The notes beneath the pieces were generated by a model. The model did no database searches. It was not told where the DNA came from and worked only from the letters and a program-made list of their open reading frames with translations. Both the position numbers and the translations under genes were made by a program. This document shows, piece after piece, positions 1-6,601 of a DNA stretch of 30,147 nt. Each line of letters starts with the position of its first letter. The stretch's first letter is position 1. The stretch is from a virus: the IMG/VR virus record IMGVR_UViG_3300018421_000131, positions 1 through 30,147 of that record; one strand, written 5' to 3'.

Positions 1-76
1 CAGCAATTTGGAAAACCTCAAATAGGGATCTTTCTTGGTTTAGAAAGTCCTGTGTGTTCTTATTCCACTGAGCCAT
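1..76 (-). CDS. Partial gene, N terminus only; gene 17 (large terminase) slot or virion structural protein
   Basis: Only the first 25 codons are present; the gene runs off the left edge. The product starts MAQWNKNTQDFLNQERSLFE. Its ATG (76-74) shares one base with the TAA of the gene upstream (TAATG), so the two are translationally linked. T4 order places gene 17, the large terminase ATPase/nuclease, directly after gene 16, and only two accessory genes intervene here. However, the visible N terminus does not resemble the T4 gp17 start as I know it. A similar opening (W-N-x-x-T-Q-x-x-L-N-Q-E-x-x-L-F-E-V) is one I associate from memory with cyanophage virion structural proteins. Both identities stay open. 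That it is a real gene start is well supported by the overlap and open frame. Confidence 0.7.
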   Translation of the reverse strand, partial: MAQWNKNTQDFLNQERSLFEVFQIA

Positions 77-384
77 TAATCACTCCAACTTAGTCTTTCT
101 GGTTGATACCTTTGTGCGTTTTTGATTCTAGAAGTATTTACCTGACCAGGATAGATCTGATGAACAATCGCTCCAGGGTACTCTCCTTGAATTTGTTCTG
201 CGAGTTCATTCTTGGAAAGCATTGCACCTTCTACTTCTAGACGATACATCTTTCCTTCCCAGACAACATCAGCAAAGAAAGATTCTTGTGGTTGTTCTGG
301 TTGAGAACCACCAACGTTGAGGGTTCCATTGAAGTCACCGTTGATGGTGATACTTTCTGTTAAAAATTCTTGAAAACTTTTCAT
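76..384 (-). CDS. Small protein with T4-type capsid-targeting sequence (putative internal head protein)
   Basis: 102 residues. The first ten, MKSFQEFLTE, closely match the capsid-targeting sequence of T4 internal proteins (MKTYQEFIAE). Residues 8-10 (L-T-E) fit the (L/I)-x-E consensus cut by the T4 prohead protease gp21, so cleavage after Glu10 would leave a mature protein of about 92 residues. After that comes a Gly/Asn-rich stretch (ITINGDFNGTLNVGG, residues 12-26), then a compact predicted beta/alpha part with W42 and Y47. It ends in a basic-aromatic tail (IKNAQRYQPERLSW). Proteins of this type recur in marine T4-like phages as hypothetical proteins. The start lies 3 bases after the stop of the upstream gene and the stop overlaps the next start. 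The targeting role is inferred from the N terminus; the function of the mature part is unknown. Confidence 0.85.
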   Translation of the reverse strand: MKSFQEFLTESITINGDFNGTLNVGGSQPEQPQESFFADVVWEGKMYRLEVEGAMLSKNELAEQIQGEYPGAIVHQIYPGQVNTSRIKNAQRYQPERLSWSD

Positions 385-387
385 TGA

Positions 388-1932
388 TCAGCACTTCCAG
401 CGACGACGGGCTTTGCAAATTGCTTTATCGGGTGTTTTAGAGCAATCGATGTTATGCATGTCTTGCTGCCCCTTAGAGCGGGAGCAGAAGGACTTTCTAC
501 GCTTAGCATCCTTACTGCCTGGTTTTGGATCACCAGTTACAGCAGTCTTAAGTTTGGAACCTGGGTTCTCACGGCGATAAGTATCAACTGCTTTCTGACT
601 CATACCATCGGTCTTATCTGATTTATTTACCTTTTGCCAGTCTTCCATAAACTGACTGAAAGTTTTTTCTTCTTTCTTTACGCTAGGAAGTTCTGCTGTT
701 TTTCCTAACTTACTCTTTGCAACATCTCTTTCACCACCAACACCGACATTAGCAAGCGTTCTAATTTTTTCTCTTCTCTTTAATTTATTATGAGCATCTT
801 TATCAATAGTGAATGATTCCTTTACACAGTTTGGAACCATTTTTCCACCTTTCTTTTTCATTCCAACTTGCTTATAACCAACCCAACATGGATCACCATT
901 TTTCTTTGCTTCAACTACTGGTTCGAATTGATCTGGACCAATGATATCAATAACCTCTGCAAATGCTTTTCCATTAGCATCTTCAATTTTGACCGATTCG
1001 TTATGCTCACCACTATCAACATAATCTGCAGCAGTGTCTAAGTAATCTGCCGCTTTTGTGATCTTGGACTGGACCCATGCCTCAAGATTACCCTCACCTT
1101 TACCCATTTTTTTCTTCAGTCTTTTTGCTGCAGCAATGACTGTGGAAATTTCCGAACGAGCCATTGAGTACTCGTGGTCCTTTTCTTCTTTTCTTGTACG
1201 CTCTGCTTGCTTACGCTTAGCAAAATCCATGTAGGACTCACCAGGTTTCAGTCTATTGCTGTAGTCTGGTTTTCTTTGTGGAGATGATGAACGACCATCT
1301 TCACGAGCACGCTGGTTTGGACCAGGACCACCAAGTCTTCTATCTTTTTCGGGATCTGGATGCCAGAAGTCACCACGCTCATTGATGGTTTCTTCACTCT
1401 TGGTTCCCCAATTAGCAGCACCTACTTTACGGCACTTAACTAAAGCGCCAGAAGCATATGCACTTGGCCAAACATCATACCTTGCTTTTACTTTATTATA
1501 GCAGGCATCTTTTTTACCACTACCTTTTCCTGGTTTGTCTTTTGCCTCAGTAACTTCCATTTCCTCTTTCCTTACCTGTCTATCAGTTTTTACCATGGTT
1601 GGTTTAGATGCACCAGACTTTTCTTGTTGTTCGGGATCTTCTCTTCTTTTTGCACGTTGAGCAGCAAGTCTCTCTTTCTTAGACATACTTGCCCTTTTAG
1701 CAGAAGAAACACATTTTGGAATACCTTCACCTGGTTTGTCGCTAGCACATGAGTCACCTGTGACTACATTTACCCAACCTTTTTTACCATCCTTTGACTT
1801 AGACTTACCAAACCAATCACGAAGACCTTCTTCAGCAAGTTTCTTCTTACGTCCCTGACAATGAGCTCTCTGAGAAAACCCTTTTGGGTTATCACAATCA
1901 ATTGATTTCTTGTATTTCTCAGACCAGGACAT
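388..1932 (-). CDS. Lys/Cys-rich multi-module protein of unknown function
   Basis: 514 residues, very basic, with 12 cysteines falling in pairs (13/25, 62/74, 144/167, 349/369, 483/497, 506/514). I see separate modules. Residues 1-31 hold a short CDNPKGF...HCQGRKKK unit. Residues 36-117 hold a GWVNVVTG...IPKCVSSAKRASMSKKER unit, resembling the family I know as DUF5872. Residues 142-176 hold a CYNKVKARY...SAYASGALVKCRK unit. Residues 255-308 form a predicted helical unit with GEGNLEAWVQSKITKAADYL. Residues 346-371 hold a CWVGYKQVGMKKKGGK unit. Residues 423-514 hold a unit opening KTFSQFMEDW and ending in a Cys/Arg-rich tail. Such modules occur as small separate proteins in marine T4-like phages. 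It sits 12 bases after gene 16. The cysteine pairs could bind metal and the basic linkers DNA, but that is inference; no enzymatic motif is visible. Confidence 0.85.
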   Translation of the reverse strand: MSWSEKYKKSIDCDNPKGFSQRAHCQGRKKKLAEEGLRDWFGKSKSKDGKKGWVNVVTGDSCASDKPGEGIPKCVSSAKRASMSKKERLAAQRAKRREDPEQQEKSGASKPTMVKTDRQVRKEEMEVTEAKDKPGKGSGKKDACYNKVKARYDVWPSAYASGALVKCRKVGAANWGTKSEETINERGDFWHPDPEKDRRLGGPGPNQRAREDGRSSSPQRKPDYSNRLKPGESYMDFAKRKQAERTRKEEKDHEYSMARSEISTVIAAAKRLKKKMGKGEGNLEAWVQSKITKAADYLDTAADYVDSGEHNESVKIEDANGKAFAEVIDIIGPDQFEPVVEAKKNGDPCWVGYKQVGMKKKGGKMVPNCVKESFTIDKDAHNKLKRREKIRTLANVGVGGERDVAKSKLGKTAELPSVKKEEKTFSQFMEDWQKVNKSDKTDGMSQKAVDTYRRENPGSKLKTAVTGDPKPGSKDAKRRKSFCSRSKGQQDMHNIDCSKTPDKAICKARRRWKC

Positions 1933-1944
1933 TAAAATACTAAA

Positions 1945-2370
1945 TTATTCCTTACTATTTAGAAAACCTTGTTTGAGTAACTTTTGAAGTTCTGACGTTG
2001 ATCCGACAAACACTGCATTATTGGTAACAGAATTAGGTGCTTTATTACCAACATCTTCCTCAACATCTTTCAATTTTTTCTGAAGATCAATTAATTTATC
2101 TGTGGTATCTGCAACACTTTTAATTAACTGACCAGCAACTTCATATGCTCTTGGACTTCCTCCCTCACCGGCAAGTTCCATGATTCCGTTAATCGCTTCC
2201 TGACCTTTTTCGATTAATGAGTATAAGTTTGCTCTTGTGTACTCATAATCTTTTTTGATATCATCAGACTTTGGTGCAGATGCTTGAATCTGACTAGACT
2301 TATGATCTACCTCTACAATAGAACTTTCCACGTTTAGTGCCTCATCAATTTTTTCAAAGTTATTGGACAT
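1945..2370 (-). CDS. 16: Small terminase subunit gp16
   Basis: 141 residues, slightly shorter than T4 gp16 (about 164). In T4 this protein forms the ring oligomer that recognises DNA and regulates the packaging ATPase gp17. The N-terminal 40 residues are polar and probably disordered. Residues about 40-108 form a predicted helical hairpin (EYTRANLYSLIEKGQEAING, then a Gly-rich turn near 69-72, then a long amphipathic helix ending DLQKKLKDVEEDV), the fold expected for the oligomerisation core. A C-terminal segment ending LQKLLKQGFLN resembles the conserved tail seen in cyanophage gp16. It lies 5 bases after gene 15, exactly the T4 order. The Shine-Dalgarno site is weak. The assignment rests on synteny, size and helical pattern. 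Confidence 0.85.
   Translation of the reverse strand: MSNNFEKIDEALNVESSIVEVDHKSSQIQASAPKSDDIKKDYEYTRANLYSLIEKGQEAINGIMELAGEGGSPRAYEVAGQLIKSVADTTDKLIDLQKKLKDVEEDVGNKAPNSVTNNAVFVGSTSELQKLLKQGFLNSKE
1956..1963 (-). promoter_or_regulatory. Weak late-promoter-like box (TCTAAATA) before the 514-residue gene
   Basis: Minus-strand TCTAAATA has one mismatch to TATAAATA and lies in the last codons of gene 16, 24 bases before the ATG of the 514-residue gene, the same spacing as the perfect box at 6224-6231. It could give the accessory genes their own late transcript. One-mismatch boxes are frequent in AT-rich DNA, so the call is tentative. Confidence 0.25.
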
Positions 2371-2375
2371 ACTTA

Positions 2376-3173
2376 TTAGATATCAGTTTGTTGTGTTGGG
2401 CTATAAGTCTTAGAATCCTGGAAGAAACTTAATTCACCACTAAATCCAAAGTCATCATCTGGACCAGCATCGATAGGATCTGGAACAACTGTATATCTCA
2501 TTTCTCTCTTAGAAGTTGTCGTATCAACTCCAGAGTGATAATCCACTTGAACTTTTTTGATGAGACCATCTGTTGTGTCTGCAACAGGACCAAACAGATA
2601 TGTTTTAGCAGTGAAGTTTAAAGTATAAATTAATGCTCTTCTAGTAGAGAAATCTCCTTCATAATCATCTTGGAATGAAATATTGTCTAATGTTAGTGGA
2701 ATGTCTCTTTTCTCTCCAATAGACTCTACAAGATCAACACTCAGATTGAATGATGGTTGAAAGTATGGTAAAATTTGTTCAACTATTTGTAGGGCGTCAT
2801 CATTTAATTTGCAAAGGATATTTAATTCGAATCCAATATTGTATGGAACCGGCATGAATACCTTCTTAAGGTTAGTTCCATCAGAAGCTTTAAAAGTTTG
2901 AGTAACTCCAACTTTTCTTGAAGAATCATATTGAATAGAAGTCATCTCAAATGACATTCTTGGAAGAGTTATTTGAACTGGTTTGTTCAAGTCTCCTTGT
3001 TGATCAATACGGGCAAGAAATTTTTGTGTTGGTCCATAAGCCAAAGGAACTCTTAATTCATTGTAAATATCACCATCACCATCTTTATGTTTGATGGAAA
3101 TTTGATTAAAAATGGTACCAAAAGAAATTATGGTTTTTCTTATAATTTGGTGATAGTAGTAAGTTCCTAACAT
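2376..3173 (-). CDS. 15: Proximal tail sheath stabiliser gp15
   Basis: 265 residues, close to the 272 of T4 gp15. In T4 the protein forms a hexameric ring on the last tail tube and sheath layer and connects the finished tail to the neck. The N terminus opens MLGTYYYHQIIRKTIISFGT, a typical opening for this family in cyanophages, followed by a mixed alpha/beta region with VPLAYGPTQKFLARI (about residues 43-57). A C-terminal acidic segment (DPIDAGPDDDFGFSGEL) precedes the end. Its ATG shares one base with the stop of gene 14 (TAATG), and it sits between genes 14 and 16 as in T4. No oddities were seen. Confidence 0.92.
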   Translation of the reverse strand: MLGTYYYHQIIRKTIISFGTIFNQISIKHKDGDGDIYNELRVPLAYGPTQKFLARIDQQGDLNKPVQITLPRMSFEMTSIQYDSSRKVGVTQTFKASDGTNLKKVFMPVPYNIGFELNILCKLNDDALQIVEQILPYFQPSFNLSVDLVESIGEKRDIPLTLDNISFQDDYEGDFSTRRALIYTLNFTAKTYLFGPVADTTDGLIKKVQVDYHSGVDTTTSKREMRYTVVPDPIDAGPDDDFGFSGELSFFQDSKTYSPTQQTDI

Positions 3174-4573
3174 TAGTAATTACCAAAAGGATTTGATTCT
3201 GTGAAATCTACGATAAGATCCGCTTCTTGTTCGATTTCATCATTCTGTTCGTATTTATCAGTAAATTTGGCGCTTATCTCATAGTGTACACTATAAGTTG
3301 CCGAAGAAGCTGCGCCAACGACAATATCACCACGAACAAATTTACCATCAGTTGTTCCAATTTTGAGGATATTTGTGTCCTTATCCCAGGTTTTAACTCT
3401 TCCTTTTGCACCAGATATGGATCCTGTAACAACTTCATTAAATTGGAATGTGCCAATACCAGTTACTACTGGAGGAGAAGATATTGATATGGTTGGGGTT
3501 TGAGTATATCCAATACCAGCATCTCTAATAAACACCTGAGATGTAATTCCATTCGTATTTACACCAACAATCGCTGATGCTGTTACTCCAATACCAAGAC
3601 CTGGTGCTCCAACTGTTATTGTTGGTGCGGTGGGATATCCAGACCCAAATGTTTGTATTCCTATAGTTCCAATACCTGCATAAGCGGTAACTAATTCGCA
3701 AGTAGCAGCAGCTCCAACACCATCACCACCACTTATTGTAATTGTTGGAACAGTTATATAACCGGCACCAGCATTTGTGAGCAATATTTCTTTTATAGAA
3801 TATGTTCCAAGAATACTAGTTGTAATAGCAACAGCAGTTGCATTTGTTCCACCTTCTGGTGCTTCTGAGATAGAAACGGTTGGCACTGTTGTATAATTAT
3901 GTCCGTCATTTGATAATATTACTCTTCTAATGTATCCAGTAGAAGTAGTTGCTGTTCCTGTTGCTTGTTGTCCAAAAGAAAACAGTTGCAGTGATGTAAT
4001 ATAACCAAAGTTCTCTAACGTAGAATCTATTTCATCTGTGGTTGTATTGAGATTATCCCATCCACCCATTTCATCTTCATATTCAAAGAGTTCGCATTGA
4101 AGTTCATAAACATAAGTTTTTCCTAGTTGATAGAATGGTTTCTCATGCTCAACAAATTTTACTTCAAATAATCTTTTACCAAGAGGAAAATAGATTACAT
4201 CACCTTCTCTAGGTCTAGCAGTTACCCCTCCAGTTTCACTGTCTGGTAAATTGTCCAGAAAAGAACCAATAAAATCCTCAAATCTTTCTTTTGAAATGAT
4301 AAGACTTAATTCATCTCTCAAGCTCATCCCAAACTTGGTGAGAACATCTCCAGCTCCACCGTAACCCTCATAATTATTGATGTATGCTTCAATACCAAAA
4401 TTATCATCAAATTTTGATGTTGTAACTTCTTCAATGATACTTTCTCTTCTTACAAATTTTCTTGGTATATAAATTACTTCCACACCAAAAATTTTAAGTT
4501 GCTCATTTATGAGCTCTTGTATCAATCTTTGTTCTCCAGGAGAACCTTGTAAAAAGAAGGGATTTAACGCCAT
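3173..4573 (-). CDS. 14: Neck protein gp14 with a large repeat insertion
   Basis: 466 residues against about 256 in T4 gp14, a neck protein that with gp13 closes the filled head and receives the tail. The first ~200 residues look like the family (NPFFLQGSPGEQRLIQELIN; IPRKFVRRESIIEEV; EDEMGGWDNLNT), and the last residues (DLIVDFTESNPFGNY) match the family's C-terminal signature. Between them, residues about 212-366 contain four tandem beta repeats with the pattern I..G.GY...PT(I/V)(S/T)IS, then a GAKGRVKTWDKDTNIL unit. This insertion accounts for the extra length. The same repeat type occurs in the baseplate proteins of this window. The frame is intact and the start overlaps the stop of gene 13, so it is a real fusion rather than an assembly error. 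Confidence 0.92.
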   Translation of the reverse strand: MALNPFFLQGSPGEQRLIQELINEQLKIFGVEVIYIPRKFVRRESIIEEVTTSKFDDNFGIEAYINNYEGYGGAGDVLTKFGMSLRDELSLIISKERFEDFIGSFLDNLPDSETGGVTARPREGDVIYFPLGKRLFEVKFVEHEKPFYQLGKTYVYELQCELFEYEDEMGGWDNLNTTTDEIDSTLENFGYITSLQLFSFGQQATGTATTSTGYIRRVILSNDGHNYTTVPTVSISEAPEGGTNATAVAITTSILGTYSIKEILLTNAGAGYITVPTITISGGDGVGAAATCELVTAYAGIGTIGIQTFGSGYPTAPTITVGAPGLGIGVTASAIVGVNTNGITSQVFIRDAGIGYTQTPTISISSPPVVTGIGTFQFNEVVTGSISGAKGRVKTWDKDTNILKIGTTDGKFVRGDIVVGAASSATYSVHYEISAKFTDKYEQNDEIEQEADLIVDFTESNPFGNY

Positions 4574-5418
4574 TATCCAATAAGATCGAAGGGTGGTAAT
4601 TCATAATCCATATTCATCCTCTGTCTTATGGATTCCAATTCTCTTTCTGCATCGTCATATATTTCTCTTCCATTGAGTTCAATTCCGCCAGGAAGCTTAA
4701 CTCCTCTAAACTTAATCAAGTTTTGTCCCCACTGACGCTTAATCAATGCTGTTAAATACATCTTCAAGAAACTATCATTATAAACACCAGTGAAAGTATC
4801 TGGATCTAAAATTCTATAGCAATCAATAACAAAATATGTATCTAATGACTGTGATCCCCAATCAATATCCAAATATAGCCTATCCTGCCTCTTATTATAT
4901 CTAAGTTGCTTATCTGTAGTTAAAAGGTGATCAATATCTTCAAGATAACTCTTAACCATAGAATATTGAAGTAATTCGACAGAATTGAAATAATATAAGT
5001 CATTTAAGAATAATTGGTATTTAATACTAAACATTCCACCAGATATTGAACTGGTATCAAACTTAAATACTTTTTCAATACCAATTACAGAGTCTGGAAT
5101 TTGTATAAAATTAGAATTTTCGTAAAAATTTGAAGTTATAGATCCAATTCCACTAATACTGGTCGATGTTGCTGTAGTGGTTACAATTCCAACACCATCT
5201 GTATTTTTAGCTCTGCCTCTATCCAGATCTTCCTGAGTAATTTTATATTTCAAATACATTCTTTCAACGCCATCAAAATGACGTTCTTGAAAATACTGAA
5301 GAGCATCATCGACTAAATCATCTATTTGATCATCATCTACGTTTATTTCCAATACAGGAGCACCAAGTCTTCTAAGACAATAATCAATTAACTGTTGTCT
5401 AGTTGCTGGTTTAGCCAT
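4573..5418 (-). CDS. 13: Neck (head completion) protein gp13
   Basis: 281 residues, near the T4 length of 309. gp13 binds the portal vertex after packaging and, with gp14, forms the neck. The N terminus has the strongly conserved marine-phage signature RQQLIDYCLRRLGAPVLEIN followed by the acidic helix DDDQIDDLVDDALQYF and the ERHFDG motif. A Gly/Ser/Thr-rich loop (about residues 75-100, TTTATSTSISGIGS) interrupts the conserved part. The C-terminal half (RQWGQNLIKFRGVKLPGGIELNG, about 233-255) is again typical. The start shares one base with the TGA of the upstream gene (TGATG) and the stop shares one base with the gene 14 start, so 13-14-15 are translationally coupled. Confidence 0.93.
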   Translation of the reverse strand: MAKPATRQQLIDYCLRRLGAPVLEINVDDDQIDDLVDDALQYFQERHFDGVERMYLKYKITQEDLDRGRAKNTDGVGIVTTTATSTSISGIGSITSNFYENSNFIQIPDSVIGIEKVFKFDTSSISGGMFSIKYQLFLNDLYYFNSVELLQYSMVKSYLEDIDHLLTTDKQLRYNKRQDRLYLDIDWGSQSLDTYFVIDCYRILDPDTFTGVYNDSFLKMYLTALIKRQWGQNLIKFRGVKLPGGIELNGREIYDDAERELESIRQRMNMDYELPPFDLIG

Positions 5419-5858
5419 CAGTACGTACCCCCATCGATGGTATTTGACCAGGATGGTAGTCCTGATTCATTTGTTGATAGTATTAAATTTGATTCTACTA
5501 ATTGTGGTGATGATGACGATTCTGTAGATTCTAAAGCAAACCCATCTCCAAGATATAAAACTGATCCATATTCTTCAAGATATGGAAAATAAACACGACC
5601 ATTAGAAACTGTTAAGTCACCTTCTACGTTTATTGAATTAAGAGTAGTTAAATCGTTAACAGTTAATGATGATAATGTTGTAATACCACTTACACTAAGT
5701 TGTGTTACTGAAGCTATACCTCCTATTACATTTGAAGAGGTCCCAGCATTTATTGCGTACTCAGATCCAGAAGATGAACTGGATAAAACCTTAACCGCAT
5801 TTTCCTGCCCTACCCTAACAGAAACATTACTAGTCGTAGTACTAACTCTTACAGACAT
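5418..5858 (-). CDS. Small fibre-like structural protein in the whisker (wac) slot
   Basis: 146 residues, Ser/Thr/Val-rich, no charged clusters. Residues about 45-88 carry short tandem repeats of the type G-I-T-T-L-S-S-L-T-V / L-T-T-L-N-S-I-N-V-E-G-D-L-T-V, the pattern of trimeric beta-helical fibre shafts in phage tail proteins. A C-terminal region follows (LGDGFALES, NESGLPSWSNTIDGGTY), which resembles the ends of small cyanophage structural proteins. In T4 the gene just before 13 is wac, the neck whisker fibritin, so this product could be a short neck fibre; T4 fibritin itself is a coiled coil and there is no sequence match. The start overlaps the stop of the preceding gene (TAATG). Confidence 0.8.
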   Translation of the reverse strand: MSVRVSTTTSNVSVRVGQENAVKVLSSSSSGSEYAINAGTSSNVIGGIASVTQLSVSGITTLSSLTVNDLTTLNSINVEGDLTVSNGRVYFPYLEEYGSVLYLGDGFALESTESSSSPQLVESNLILSTNESGLPSWSNTIDGGTY

Positions 5859-6199
5859 TACCTAGTAACCCCCTCTCTAACTAAAACCATTCCTTCAACA
5901 ACTCTAGTTTTAGTAGATGCGATTTCAATCACAACATCATAAATATACCTTCCAGGTTTTATATCCGCAGTTTGTGCATCAGTTAATGCAAGTATTATTT
6001 GACCAGAAGTTTTTGGAATCACAATGGATGTAGTAAAATCGACAGCAGTAGAGCTACCAGAATGTTTCCTCATTTGTGCGGAAACTGTAGCATTAGTCAG
6101 ATCATATGCTGAATTCGAATCAGTATCTTCTAAAGTAAAAGTCTGAGCAAAATCAGTCCCAGCATTAACAACTAGATTGCTAACATATACTGCAGCCAT
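5858..6199 (-). CDS. Small virion structural protein, beta-sandwich type
   Basis: 113 residues with a clear alternating beta pattern and no membrane segment: VSNLVVNAGTDFAQTFTLED, a strand-rich middle with QMRKHSG, then IKPGRYIYDVVI and the tail VVEGMVLVREGVTR. I recognise this pattern as a conserved virion structural protein of marine T4-like phages; the fold resembles Ig-like or baseplate N-terminal sandwiches, by inference only. It is the first gene after a perfect late promoter box (6224-6231), with an AGAGG ribosome site about 12 bases before the ATG. It therefore probably heads the transcript for the 113-residue gene, the fibre-like gene and 13-14-15-16. Precise position in the virion is unknown, but the neighbours suggest the neck. 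Confidence 0.85.
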   Translation of the reverse strand: MAAVYVSNLVVNAGTDFAQTFTLEDTDSNSAYDLTNATVSAQMRKHSGSSTAVDFTTSIVIPKTSGQIILALTDAQTADIKPGRYIYDVVIEIASTKTRVVEGMVLVREGVTR

Positions 6200-6223
6200 T
6201 TATAAAAAATTACCTCTACTCTT

Positions 6224-6231
6224 TATTTATA
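6224..6231 (-). promoter_or_regulatory. T4-type late promoter (TATAAATA)
   Basis: Minus-strand TATAAATA, identical to the T4 late promoter -10 consensus recognised by the gp55-type sigma factor with the sliding clamp. It lies in the 32-base gap between the 58-residue gene and the 113-residue gene, 25 bases before the ATG, so the transcript would start just upstream of the AGAGG ribosome site. It would drive the neck and terminase genes. No -35 box is expected for this class. Confidence 0.72.
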
Positions 6232-6408
6232 TTATGGGCTAATACCCAAAGATGCTACTGCTTCCTGTTGTGCAAAATAAAGTTTTATATATGATTTAGT
6301 AATTATCTTTAAACGCTCAATATCTTCACATTGATCAACTTCTCTTGCTAGTTTTTCGTATTCAAATAATTTTGCAAAACTTTCTAAATTAATTTTTGAT
6401 GGATCCAT
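6232..6408 (-). CDS. Short 58-residue conserved-type protein
   Basis: A 58-residue frame starts MDPSKINLESFAKLFEYEKL and ends EAVASLGISP. It is mostly amphipathic helix with one cysteine (Cys27). It begins inside the end of the upstream 70-residue gene, overlapping it by 20 bases in another frame, and fills what would otherwise be a 189-base gap. An AAGGAG ribosome site lies about 13 bases before the ATG; an in-frame TGA 7-9 bases upstream rules out a longer start. I recall similar short proteins (MDP-x-KIN...FAKLFEYEK) at this position in cyanophages. Function is unknown; helical content and position suggest a small virion or assembly factor. Confidence 0.8.
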   Translation of the reverse strand: MDPSKINLESFAKLFEYEKLAREVDQCEDIERLKIITKSYIKLYFAQQEAVASLGISP

Positions 6409-6601
6409 TTTGGTTCATTAACTCCTTCAGTAGAGATTTGATTTCGGAAATTTCATCTTTTAAATGATCTATTTCCTTTTTTTGCAATTCTCTTTTTTGT
6501 TTCGATATCAAATGTTGTTCATATGATACTTTATCACAATTTATTATAGCACCACTACCCTCATCTCTGAAAAGATGAGGGTTTCCCTCTACTGGTATCA
6601 T
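6389..6601 (-). CDS. Short 70-residue coiled-coil protein
   Basis: 70 residues. The N-terminal 30 residues (MIPVEGNPHLFRDEGSGAII) have the look of a small folded strand segment, with Cys22. Residues about 34-63 form a strongly charged heptad-like helix (KQKRELQKKEIDHLKDEISE then IKSLLKELM), probably a coiled coil. The ATG overlaps the TGA of the 2415-residue gene by two bases (ATGA), indicating translational coupling. I recognise similar short proteins beginning MIPVEG-x-PHL-x-RDE in marine T4-like phages, but no function is known. A role as a small virion protein or chaperone for the large preceding protein is a guess from position. Confidence 0.85.
   Translation of the reverse strand: MIPVEGNPHLFRDEGSGAIINCDKVSYEQHLISKQKRELQKKEIDHLKDEISEIKSLLKELMNQNGSIKN

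Noticed and set aside
3173-4573. gp14 length as a frameshift or assembly fusion
   Set aside because: The frame is continuous, and N- and C-terminal family signatures are both present in one frame, so an in-frame insertion explains it.
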